Shown: positions 34,793 to 42,254 of the stretch, one piece after another | How the letters are laid out: the number at the start of each line of letters is the position of its first letter | How positions within the stretch are numbered: the first letter of the stretch is position 1 | Source of the DNA: Terripilifer ovatus | GTDB lineage: Bacteria; Pseudomonadota; Alphaproteobacteria; Rhizobiales; Beijerinckiaceae | Direction: 5' to 3' | Length of the DNA stretch: 64,000 nt | NCBI GenBank assembly: GCA_029222685.1 | Contig: JARHVB010000086.1 | Coordinates: 62,001 to 126,000 of the forward strand | The notes under the pieces: generated by a model | The model's database searches: none | Told to the model about the DNA's origin: nothing | What the model saw: only the letters and a program-made list of their open reading frames with translations | Made by a program: the position numbers and the translations under genes

Positions 34793-35782
34793 TCAACTGA
34801 CGGCGTGCAGCTTGGCCCGGCGGCGCGGCTCAAGCTCCGGAGTCGATTGCGTACCGTCGGGCGCACGGCTGTCCAGCCAGGCGGCCGCGACATCCCTGAA
34901 CACGCCCCTGAACCAGACATGGCCCGGATCCTCGATATGGCGGGAATGCCACAGCATGGCTTCGTTGAGGGTCGGCATCGGGAATGGCGGGCGCAGGGTG
35001 CGAATCGGCAACGCGCGCACGGCGATGTCGGCAAGCCGGGATTGGACGACGCCTACCAGGTTGGAATGGGCGACCATGTTGGCAACAAGCGAGAACTCCG
35101 CCACCATGAAGTTCGGCTTGAACTGCGGCGCGTGCTTGCGCAGCGCCACCGTTTCAAGCGTGCTTACCTTGCCGGCCATCTCGACGCCCACATGGGGGAA
35201 ACTGAGCAGTTGCTTGAGGTCGGCGCGCTCGTCCAGCGGGTGGTCCTTGGCGACGACGCAAACGAACTCATCGGAAAACAAGTGCTCGGATTGCAGCTTC
35301 TCTTCACCGTTGCAGCCAAAAAGCGAAAGATCGTCGGCGGTGATGAAGAGATCGATTTCGCCGGCGAACATGCGCTCGATGGGTGCAACGAGCGGCTGCA
35401 TGATTAGCCGGACGCCGGGCGCATGGATTGCAATATGGGCGATGACCTGCGGCAGAAAAACCGACGTGCAATAGTCCGACGCCATCAGGGTGAACTCGCG
35501 CGTGCTCGTCGCCGGATCGAACACCGGCTCGGCAAGGATCAGCAGTTCGACGCCGCGCAGCGCCTCGCGGACCGGCTCGACCAGCGACGCGCCGAACGGC
35601 GTCAATTCCATATAGCGGCCGTTGCGAACCAGGAGCTGGTCGTCGAACTGGTAGCGCAGACGCTGCAGCATGCCGCTCATGGTCGGCTGCGTCACGTTGA
35701 GCCGCTCCGCCGCACGTGTGACATTCCTGTCGCATAGAAGCGCATTGAGAGCGCTCAGGAGATTCAGATCGAACCGCGCCAT
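34793..35782 (-). CDS. LysR-family transcriptional regulator (NodD/NahR-like branch)
   Basis: Regulator (329 aa). N-terminal helix-turn-helix: FDLNLLSALNALLCDRNVTR, then AAERLNVTQPTMSGMLQRL. This DLNLL...RNVTRAAE pattern is typical of the NodD/NahR/LinR branch that responds to aromatic inducers. The C-terminal half is the effector domain. A GAGAGGGAGAGGG ribosome site precedes ATG 35782. It is co-directional with and just upstream of the VOC-monooxygenase-BKACE operon, its likely target. Confidence 0.93.
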   Translation of the reverse strand: MARFDLNLLSALNALLCDRNVTRAAERLNVTQPTMSGMLQRLRYQFDDQLLVRNGRYMELTPFGASLVEPVREALRGVELLILAEPVFDPATSTREFTLMASDYCTSVFLPQVIAHIAIHAPGVRLIMQPLVAPIERMFAGEIDLFITADDLSLFGCNGEEKLQSEHLFSDEFVCVVAKDHPLDERADLKQLLSFPHVGVEMAGKVSTLETVALRKHAPQFKPNFMVAEFSLVANMVAHSNLVGVVQSRLADIAVRALPIRTLRPPFPMPTLNEAMLWHSRHIEDPGHVWFRGVFRDVAAAWLDSRAPDGTQSTPELEPRRRAKLHAVS

Positions 35783-35933
35783 ACCCTCTCCCTCTCAGAT
35801 AATGCCGCCGCTCATACCGGAAAGCGGTTTGTCGATTGCGCGAGACTCAACCCATCAGTCGGGCGGCTCAGGCTTATCGATCATTGCAATTTATAAGCTC
35901 ATTGCGCGCGAGAGTCGAGAAAGGCTTGCCTCC

Positions 35934-36923
35934 CTATGCCAGTTCGAGCAGTTGGCAGGCGTTGCCGCCGGCGATCCTTGCCCTGTCCGCGTCCGAGAGG
36001 GTGACGCTGGCGAGAAAGTCGATCGGGTCCAACTCGGCAACGGGATAGTCACCCCCCATCACGATGCGCTCGATACCGACGCGCTCGACCAGGATTTCCA
36101 AGGTGCGGGCATCGTAAACACAGCTATCGTAGTAGAAGTCCTTGAGGTACGCGCTGGGATTCTTGGAGATATTCCTGGTGGTATAGGGCTTGTCGGTGAC
36201 GTTGCGATCGAGACGGCCCATATAATGCGGCAGAAATCCACCGCCATGGGCCATCACTATCTTGAGGCCGGGAAACCGATCGATCACGCCTTCGTAAATG
36301 AGCGAGGACATCAGCTTCACTTCTTCGATCGACTGGCCGATCGAGTTCCACAGCGCATAGTCCTGGAACCACATATCGGTGACGCCTTCGGGATGGATGA
36401 ACGCCACCATGTTGCGGTCCCTGAGCGCCGCCCAAAGCTCGGTGAAGCGCGCATGGCCGAGATAGTCGCCGCGATAATTGCTCGGCAGTTGCACGATCCT
36501 GAAACCCGCCGATATCGCCCAGTCGAGTTCAGCCAGCGCCATGCGCATATCGCCGAGCGGCAGCACTGCTGTAGCAATGAACCGGCCGGGGTGCGCGCCG
36601 ACCCATCGGGCGCATTCCTGATTGACCAGCGCGGTCATGCGTCGTTCCGCATCGGGCGTCGCCCAGGCACGGCTCTGCACGACGTCGCAGGAGGTCAGAA
36701 TGTTGATATCGATGCCGCGCGCATCCATGTCCTCGATTTGCAGTTCGGGCCGCAACATCCGCTGAAACGACGGCAAGTCCGGCGAGAGCATGTTTTGCCC
36801 GAAGCAGGAAGAAACGCTGTGCCGATGGGTTTCGTTGAAAACCTCACGCTGGAGAAAGTGGGCGTGAAAGTCGATGCATTTCGAACAATGGCACCGCAAT
36901 CTCTTCGCGACTTCGACCGACAT
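35934..36923 (-). CDS. Amidohydrolase-family (ACMSD-like) protein
   Basis: TIM-barrel metal hydrolase/decarboxylase (329 aa) of the Amidohydro_2 family. The metal-binding H20-x-H22 is intact in CIDFHAHFLQ. Further ligands are suggested by VAFIHPEG, VMAHGGGFLPHYMGR and the D of GGDYPVAELDP. Related enzymes are ACMSD, gamma-resorcylate decarboxylase and 5-carboxyvanillate decarboxylase, all acting on aromatic or ring-fission acids. It lies 185 bases downstream of the MFS gene, with a repeat element in between. Confidence 0.9.
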   Translation of the reverse strand: MSVEVAKRLRCHCSKCIDFHAHFLQREVFNETHRHSVSSCFGQNMLSPDLPSFQRMLRPELQIEDMDARGIDINILTSCDVVQSRAWATPDAERRMTALVNQECARWVGAHPGRFIATAVLPLGDMRMALAELDWAISAGFRIVQLPSNYRGDYLGHARFTELWAALRDRNMVAFIHPEGVTDMWFQDYALWNSIGQSIEEVKLMSSLIYEGVIDRFPGLKIVMAHGGGFLPHYMGRLDRNVTDKPYTTRNISKNPSAYLKDFYYDSCVYDARTLEILVERVGIERIVMGGDYPVAELDPIDFLASVTLSDADRARIAGGNACQLLELA

Positions 36924-37004
36924 CGTTTGTAACTTTCGTAAAGCTCAAGGCCAAGCGGCGGCAACCATCGCAGCGCCGTTGCAGGCTCTCTGCATTTTGA
37001 AAGA

Positions 37005-37078
37005 ATGTTGGCGGACTGGGGAAAATCCGGCCAATCGTAATTGCCAATCGCTGGCATCGCGAACCGGCATGATCGCGG
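37005..37078. repeat. Intergenic direct repeat, copy A
   Basis: 74-base element, about four-fifths identical and ungapped to 38500-38573. Shared blocks include ATGTTG, GGAAA, TAATTGCCAATC, CATCGCG and GGCATGATCGC. It lies downstream of the MFS gene. It has no coding role; both copies sit in the gaps on either side of the MFS gene. Confidence 0.85.
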
Positions 37079-37108
37079 ACCACCACTTCAGCCCATCATT
37101 CCAGCTCT

Positions 37109-38473
37109 TCAATCCAGTTCTTCGGCATAATTCACCTTCCGGGCGATGATGCTCATGCCGATGCAGGCGATCGCTGCGCAGGCGGGAACGATCGCAATGA
37201 TCAGAAAGAGCGATCCCATGGAGAAATTGTTCGCCAGCAGCCAGCCGGCGGCGATCGGTCCGACGACCGCGCCGATGCGGCCAATGCCGAGCGCCCAGCC
37301 GGAGCCCGTCGAGCGGACCGCCGTCGGATAGAACAGCGCCGCCAGGGCATTGGAGCAGTTCAGGCCGCCGGAAATGCAAAAGCCCGCGACGAAGGTCAGC
37401 ACCATGAGCGGGCCCACCGCAGCGCCGACCTGGCCGATCAGCACGATGGTGGGAACCGCGGCCGCGAACATTACCGGGATGATCTTGAACGGCCCGAACT
37501 TGTCGATCGGAAAGCCGAGAGCGAGCGAGGCGATGACGCCACCCATCTGATAAAGCGTGCCGATGAGCACCGCCTGTTCGAGCGAGATGCCAAGATCGTG
37601 GGAGAGCGTCGGGATCCAGTTCTGAATGGTGAAATTGGTCAGCAGGGTGGCGAAGAAGATGAACCACAGCAGCAGCGTCGCTACCGGCGGCCGGGCGCGG
37701 AACAGTTGCGTCACGGGCATGCCACGCGACCCCTCCGTCTCGACGGTATAGCGCGCCCCGGCGGGCGCATTAAAGCCGGGAACGATGCGCTTCAGCGCCT
37801 GTGTGATGCGGTCCGCCGATGCTTTTTTCAGGACGAGGAATCTGATCGATTCCGGCAAGGCGAAGTATGAGACGACGACGAGAATGAGCGGCAGCGCGCC
37901 ACCGACGATGAGTACGCCGCGCCAGCCGTAGATCGGCAGCAGCCAGGCCGAGACGAGCCCGCCGACGCCCGCACCAAGCCCGAACCCGAGGAACGCCGCC
38001 ATCACCATGGTCGCGCGGCGTCGCTTGGGCGAATATTCAGCGGTCAGCGAAGAGGCGTTGGGCATAGCGCCGCCGAGACCAAGCCCGGTCAGGAATCGCA
38101 GTGCAAGGAGCATGGCGAAACTCGTCGATGCGGCGCTCGCCAATGTCAGAATGCTGAACTCGGCCGCGCAGATGAGAATGATCATGCGCCGGCCATAACG
38201 ATCGGCGAGCGGGCCGAAGAGGAGCGCGCCGACCATGATGCCGACGATGCTGGCCGCGAACAGCGGGCCAAGCTGCGTGCGCGTCAGTTGAAACTCCGCC
38301 GACACCGACGGCGCGATGAAGGCGATGATCTGGGTGTCGAACCCGTCGAAGAAAAGAAGCAAGGCGCAGAGCGTCACGACACGGATCTGGGAGCCGCTGA
38401 TCGGCGCAGCATCGATGATCTTGCCGATGGCGAGCGGCGTGTCTGCAATGCGCGAACGTGTGTCGATGTTCAT
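37109..38473 (-). CDS. MFS transporter, aromatic acid:H+ symporter (AAHS) type
   Basis: Twelve-helix permease (454 aa). The AAHS motif is in LLLFFDGFDTQIIAF, followed by GPLADRYGRR in loop 2-3 and RFLTGLGLGGAMPN. Likely imports an aromatic acid by proton symport for the neighbouring monooxygenase and amidohydrolase genes. GGGAGGA supports the ATG at 38473. The gene is bracketed by two copies of a 74-base repeat (37005 and 38500), which could mark a cassette boundary. Paralogous in type to the carrier at 25838. Confidence 0.93.
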   Translation of the reverse strand: MNIDTRSRIADTPLAIGKIIDAAPISGSQIRVVTLCALLLFFDGFDTQIIAFIAPSVSAEFQLTRTQLGPLFAASIVGIMVGALLFGPLADRYGRRMIILICAAEFSILTLASAASTSFAMLLALRFLTGLGLGGAMPNASSLTAEYSPKRRRATMVMAAFLGFGLGAGVGGLVSAWLLPIYGWRGVLIVGGALPLILVVVSYFALPESIRFLVLKKASADRITQALKRIVPGFNAPAGARYTVETEGSRGMPVTQLFRARPPVATLLLWFIFFATLLTNFTIQNWIPTLSHDLGISLEQAVLIGTLYQMGGVIASLALGFPIDKFGPFKIIPVMFAAAVPTIVLIGQVGAAVGPLMVLTFVAGFCISGGLNCSNALAALFYPTAVRSTGSGWALGIGRIGAVVGPIAAGWLLANNFSMGSLFLIIAIVPACAAIACIGMSIIARKVNYAEELD

Positions 38474-38499
38474 TCCGTCATCCTCCCTGTGTCCGAATT

Positions 38500-38573
38500 A
38501 TGTTGCTGGACAGTGGAAAGACCGACCAATCATAATTGCCAATCACAGCCATCGCGGGTGGGCATGATCGCTA
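38500..38573. repeat. Intergenic direct repeat, copy B
   Basis: 74-base counterpart of 37005-37078 in the same orientation, upstream of the MFS start. The strongest shared block is TAATTGCCAATC followed by CATCGCG and GGCATGATCGC. Origin is unknown; short interspersed elements of this kind are common in Hyphomicrobiales. Confidence 0.85.
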
Positions 38574-38597
38574 TGACAGAGTGATGTGCGAAGAGCC

Positions 38598-38685
38598 TCA
38601 TCCGGCCCTCGTGCTGCGAGCTCTTAGCCTTCTCCCGCTGCGTGGGCGCAGAGCAGATGGCCCTTGCGCAGCAAGGGCCGGATGA
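38598..38685 (-). terminator. Nested inverted repeats after monooxygenase operon
   Basis: Outer arms TCATCCGGCCCT (38598-38609) and AGGGCCGGATGA (38674-38685) are perfect complements. An inner hairpin CCCTTGC-GCA-GCAAGGG lies at 38661-38677. The element starts 16 bases past the monooxygenase stop, so a terminator role is likely. The inner hairpin resembles that after eutC (17000). Confidence 0.55.
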
Positions 38686-38701
38686 CGGTGTCTTGCGCGC
38701 T

Positions 38702-40306
38702 CTAGCGACCGCGAATGATATCGACAAGCGCATGAGCATCAGCAGTGACGCCACGCCAGGCAACGTATTGGTCGGGACGCACAAGCACGAGCGGCGCACC
38801 ATAGAGATCGCGCAAGTGCTCAGTGTGAAGATCCAGAACCTTGAGCGGCACGTGAACCTCAGCCGCGGCGGCAGCGATAGCCGCGCTTGCACCAACATCG
38901 CCGCCAAGCAACAGGAGCGTGTAGCCCAGGCCGAAGTGATCGTAAAGCGATGTGCCATCGGCCAGCCACGCATGCGGCGCGAGGCAGCCGGGATGAGCCG
39001 AGGGATCGAAGGTCGCATGATGTTCGACCGGCGGCGCGCTGCCGTCGTCGACGATCACGGGTGACTTTTCATAGCGCGAGCCGAGGACGACGCCGAGCGT
39101 GTGGAACTCGCGTGGCTTGATGGTCATGATCTCGCGGCCAACCTCCGCGCGTGCCCGCCGGCTCTCGGCCGTGTCGCCATCAAGGTCGGCTTTGACGAGA
39201 TGGGCGCTGAGAACGGCGTAGTTCGCCACCGCCTCGGCAATAGTGCGCCGATGCACCGGGCGTCGCTCCGTCTCATAGCTGTCGAGCAGGCCGTTGCCGC
39301 CCCAGCCTTCGATGACGGCCGCGAGCTTCCAGCCGAGGTCGACGCCGTCGGCGATGCCCAGATTCATGCCGTATCCGCCGAAGGGCGGATGCAGATGGCA
39401 GGCGTCCCCGGCCAGAAACATGCGCACGTTGCGATAGCGCGTGGCGATCAGGCGATGCGCCGCCCAGAGATCGCGCGTCACGATCTCGACCTCGACGGGC
39501 CGCCCGATCGCTGTCCTGACACGCGAGATGATCTCGTCGTCCGCCATGTCGCTGATGCCTGGCGGCAGCAGGATGGCGAAGGCCCACAAGCCGCCGGAAT
39601 CGAGCGGACTGAAGACACCCGGGCTCGCCGGATTGACGGTCCAGTACATGATAGCGGGAAGCTCGGGCGGCGACCGCTCGAATTCGGGAATGCGCAGGAT
39701 GACGTTGAAGTTATAAGCGAAGGCGTGATCGCCCTCCATCTTCGCGCCCATCACTTCGCGCACGCGGCTGCGCGCGCCGTCAGCGCCGACGACGTAATCG
39801 GCTTCGATGATATGAGTCTCGCCGGTCGTCAGATCGTGCAGCGTCGCCTCGACGCCCGCTTCGGCCTGAAGGGCGCCGACAAACGACGTCGCCGGCAAAA
39901 CCCGCACCGAGGCAAGCGTGCGCAGCCGCTCGCGCAAGACCTCTTCGACCGTATACTGCGGCACCCATTGCGCCGGTTCGGGGAAGCGCGGATCGCGGCG
40001 CTTGGCGCCTGCGAAGGCATCCGGGATCAGCGCCAGTTGACGCCCGAAGAGCGTTGTCGCGAAGACCACGTCGGTCGGGTAATCGCGCGGCAGCGGCGCC
40101 GCGTCGCGCAGGGCTTCCGCGATGCCCCAGCGGCGCATATGCGTCATGGTGCGCACATTGGTCGTCTTGGCGCGGGGCTGTGCGCCGGCGCGGGAGCGCT
40201 CTTCGACGAGCGTGACCTTGATGCCGCGCAGTCCGAGTTCAATCGCCAGCGCCAGGCCGACCGGCCCGGCCCCGACGATCAGGACATTGACGCGTTCGTG
40301 TTTCAC
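38702..40306 (-). CDS. FAD-dependent monooxygenase, MhpA/PheA-like
   Basis: Larger flavin hydroxylase (534 aa), like 3-(3-hydroxyphenyl)propionate hydroxylase. Motifs: VLIVGAGPVGLALAIELGLR, then VGADGARSRVREVMG for the D-G motif, and RMFLAGDACHLHPPFGGYGMN (in part). A C-terminal thioredoxin-like region (HAWLADGTSLYDHFG) is typical of phenol-hydroxylase-type enzymes. The frame extends to 40591, but GTG 40306 overlaps the VOC stop (GTGA) and begins the normal N-terminus. Last gene of the FAH-VOC-monooxygenase operon. Confidence 0.92.
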   Translation of the reverse strand: MKHERVNVLIVGAGPVGLALAIELGLRGIKVTLVEERSRAGAQPRAKTTNVRTMTHMRRWGIAEALRDAAPLPRDYPTDVVFATTLFGRQLALIPDAFAGAKRRDPRFPEPAQWVPQYTVEEVLRERLRTLASVRVLPATSFVGALQAEAGVEATLHDLTTGETHIIEADYVVGADGARSRVREVMGAKMEGDHAFAYNFNVILRIPEFERSPPELPAIMYWTVNPASPGVFSPLDSGGLWAFAILLPPGISDMADDEIISRVRTAIGRPVEVEIVTRDLWAAHRLIATRYRNVRMFLAGDACHLHPPFGGYGMNLGIADGVDLGWKLAAVIEGWGGNGLLDSYETERRPVHRRTIAEAVANYAVLSAHLVKADLDGDTAESRRARAEVGREIMTIKPREFHTLGVVLGSRYEKSPVIVDDGSAPPVEHHATFDPSAHPGCLAPHAWLADGTSLYDHFGLGYTLLLLGGDVGASAAIAAAAAEVHVPLKVLDLHTEHLRDLYGAPLVLVRPDQYVAWRGVTADAHALVDIIRGR

Positions 40307-41262
40307 GCTTCGGCTTCGTAGTTGCGGATGAAGTCTTCCGGCGGGACGGGACCCCAAAGATAGAACGAGTCCTCGGCAGCATGCTCGCCCGCCGCCCAGT
40401 CCACATCGACAGGGATATAGTCGATATCGGCGGAATATTCGGCGTAGCTGCCCCAGGGATCGCGCACATAGTGGAAGTAATTGGCGCCGAGCACATGGCG
40501 GCCCATGCCCCACCCCGCAACGAAACCCTTGTTGGCCATTTGCATCGCGCCGAGGCCGATGTCCTGCACCGCACCGACATCCCAACTGCAATGGTGCATG
40601 CCGGGGCCGGCGGAGCGGGCGAAGGCGATGAGATGGTGATCGCTGCCATGGACGCCGTGCATGAAAGCGATATTGCCCTCCGAACCGTCGGACAGGCGCA
40701 GGCCGAGCACCCTGGAATAGAAGTCGACCGCACCGAGGACATCACTTGTGTAGAGTGTCAGATGCGAGAGACGGCGTGGCCGGATCACAGGCGCCTGCGA
40801 CCGCGCGATCGTGCCATACACGCCCGGCGGCGCGGACACAGCGGAGAAGGATGACTTCGCTGCGGGCGAGGATTTCTCGGCGACGCGAATCTCAACAGGC
40901 GTCCCCTCGTGATCGCGAAACCAGAGCCCGTTCGTCTCGAAGCCATGCGGCGGCGGCACGCGTTCGATGTTCAATTGCGCAAGCCGCTCGCGAAAGCGCG
41001 GCATGTCATCCTCGAAAGCGCCGAACGAGAGGTAGTGGAGCTTCTTCCTCGGGCCTTCGCTGAGAAGGCCCCAGCAGTGCGGATGCCCCGCTGTGTACAG
41101 CGCGAGGCCGTTGCCTTCGCGGCGGGCATCGAGCCCAAAGGATTCGTAGAACAGTTGCGCCGGCGCGAGGTCCGGTACGCTCAGGCTGAAATGATCGAGG
41201 GAGTGGACGCCGAGCACGCCCGGCCGCCGTGTCGCCTCGACGAAGCGCTTGATCTGCGTCAT
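40303..41262 (-). CDS. VOC-fold extradiol ring-cleavage dioxygenase
   Basis: Type I extradiol dioxygenase-like protein (319 aa), closer to classical catechol 2,3-dioxygenases than the other two VOC proteins here. The two domains begin GVHSLDHFSLSVPD and RLSHLTLYTSD. Metal ligands: H in SHLTLYT, H in MHHCSWDVG and E in YAEYSADIDY. ATG 41262 is 7 bases after the FAH stop; the longer frame to 41307 overlaps that gene. Expected to cleave a catechol next to a hydroxyl, giving a substrate for the FAH-type hydrolase encoded just upstream. Confidence 0.9.
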   Translation of the reverse strand: MTQIKRFVEATRRPGVLGVHSLDHFSLSVPDLAPAQLFYESFGLDARREGNGLALYTAGHPHCWGLLSEGPRKKLHYLSFGAFEDDMPRFRERLAQLNIERVPPPHGFETNGLWFRDHEGTPVEIRVAEKSSPAAKSSFSAVSAPPGVYGTIARSQAPVIRPRRLSHLTLYTSDVLGAVDFYSRVLGLRLSDGSEGNIAFMHGVHGSDHHLIAFARSAGPGMHHCSWDVGAVQDIGLGAMQMANKGFVAGWGMGRHVLGANYFHYVRDPWGSYAEYSADIDYIPVDVDWAAGEHAAEDSFYLWGPVPPEDFIRNYEAEA

Positions 41263-41269
41263 CTTCCTA

Positions 41270-42148
41270 TCACTCCGCCGCGCTGGCCTGGGCGGAGCCC
41301 ACATCATCCTCGACGGGATTGCGCAGCGTTCCGATCTTCTCGATCTCGACCTCGCACACGTCTCCGGCCTTCATGAACAAGGGCGGCTTGCGCGCCGCGC
41401 CGACGCCGGAGGGCGTACCGGTGACGATGATGTCGCCCGGTGCAAGCGTGATGCCGATGGAGATCAGCGAGACGAGGCTCGCCACATCGAAGATCAGATC
41501 GTCGGTGGAGGCGCTTTGCACGATTTCCCCGTTGAGGCGCGTTTCGATGTGCAATCCCTTGGCGCCCGGCGGCAGTTCGTCGGCGGTCACGAACACTGGC
41601 CCGAATGGGCCGGTGCCGTCGAAATTCTTGCCCATCGTCCATTGCGGCGTGCGAAGCTGGAAATCGCGGATCGAGCCGTCGTTGAAGATGGAATAGCCGG
41701 CGACGTGATCGAGGGCGTTGGCCTTGTCGATGCGGCGGCCGCCTTTGCCGATGACGGCGACAAGCTCGCCCTCATAGTCGAACTTGTCGGACTCGGGCGG
41801 ACGCACCAGCGCGGCGCCATGTCCGACCAGGCCCGAGTGAAACCGCGCGAACAGCGTCGGAAAGTCCGGCACCTTCATCGCGTTCTCGGCCGCGTGATCC
41901 AGATAGTTCAAGCCGACGCAGATGATCTTGCCCGGCACCAGCGGCGGCAGGCAGTCAACCGCATCGGGATCGATGTCGACACCATTGGCGAGGGCACGCG
42001 CCGCAGACGCAACGCCGCCTTGTGCGATGATCCGCTCCAGCGGGCCGGGATAGCCGGCCTCGTCCTCGAAAAGGCCTTTGTAGGATTTGTCGGCCGAAGC
42101 CACGGCGAGACCTCGGCGGCCATGCTGTGCGAATGCCATGAAGCGCAT
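41270..42148 (-). CDS. Fumarylacetoacetate hydrolase (FAH) family protein
   Basis: Enzyme of 292 aa with the FAH C-terminal domain from about residue 75. KIICVGLNYLDHAAE, then DYEGELVAVIGKGGRRI holds the E-x-E-like metal residues; NDGSIRDFQ and GDIIVTGTPSGVG are typical signatures. Members hydrolyse or decarboxylate acylpyruvates and meta-cleavage products. ATG 42148 has GGAGG seven bases upstream; the frame opens at 42172. First gene of the operon with the VOC dioxygenase and monooxygenase, behind a promoter carrying an ATGCA-type box. Confidence 0.94.
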   Translation of the reverse strand: MRFMAFAQHGRRGLAVASADKSYKGLFEDEAGYPGPLERIIAQGGVASAARALANGVDIDPDAVDCLPPLVPGKIICVGLNYLDHAAENAMKVPDFPTLFARFHSGLVGHGAALVRPPESDKFDYEGELVAVIGKGGRRIDKANALDHVAGYSIFNDGSIRDFQLRTPQWTMGKNFDGTGPFGPVFVTADELPPGAKGLHIETRLNGEIVQSASTDDLIFDVASLVSLISIGITLAPGDIIVTGTPSGVGAARKPPLFMKAGDVCEVEIEKIGTLRNPVEDDVGSAQASAAE

Positions 42149-42170
42149 CTGGTTTCCTCCACTCGCTGCC

Positions 42171-42216
42171 ACCTAAATCAGCCTTCGTGCACTTGTCAAC
42201 AAAAAATGCACATTTT
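42171..42216 (-). promoter_or_regulatory. Promoter and candidate GntR box 1 (FAH operon)
   Basis: Minus strand TTGACA (42199-42194) with 17 bases to a weak TTAGGT (42176-42171). Directly upstream is AAAATGCACATTTT (42203-42216), and a second GTGCAC half lies in the spacer (42187-42192). The box recurs at the SDR promoter (45385) and beside gntR (48601). Confidence 0.55.
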
Positions 42217-42254
42217 CTAAATGACTGATATCAGTTCGCAATCCGCTTAAGGTA

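Noticed and set aside
37005..38573. Insertion sequence with terminal repeats around the MFS gene
   Set aside because: The repeats are direct, not inverted, the enclosed gene is a transporter, and no transposase or target duplication is visible.
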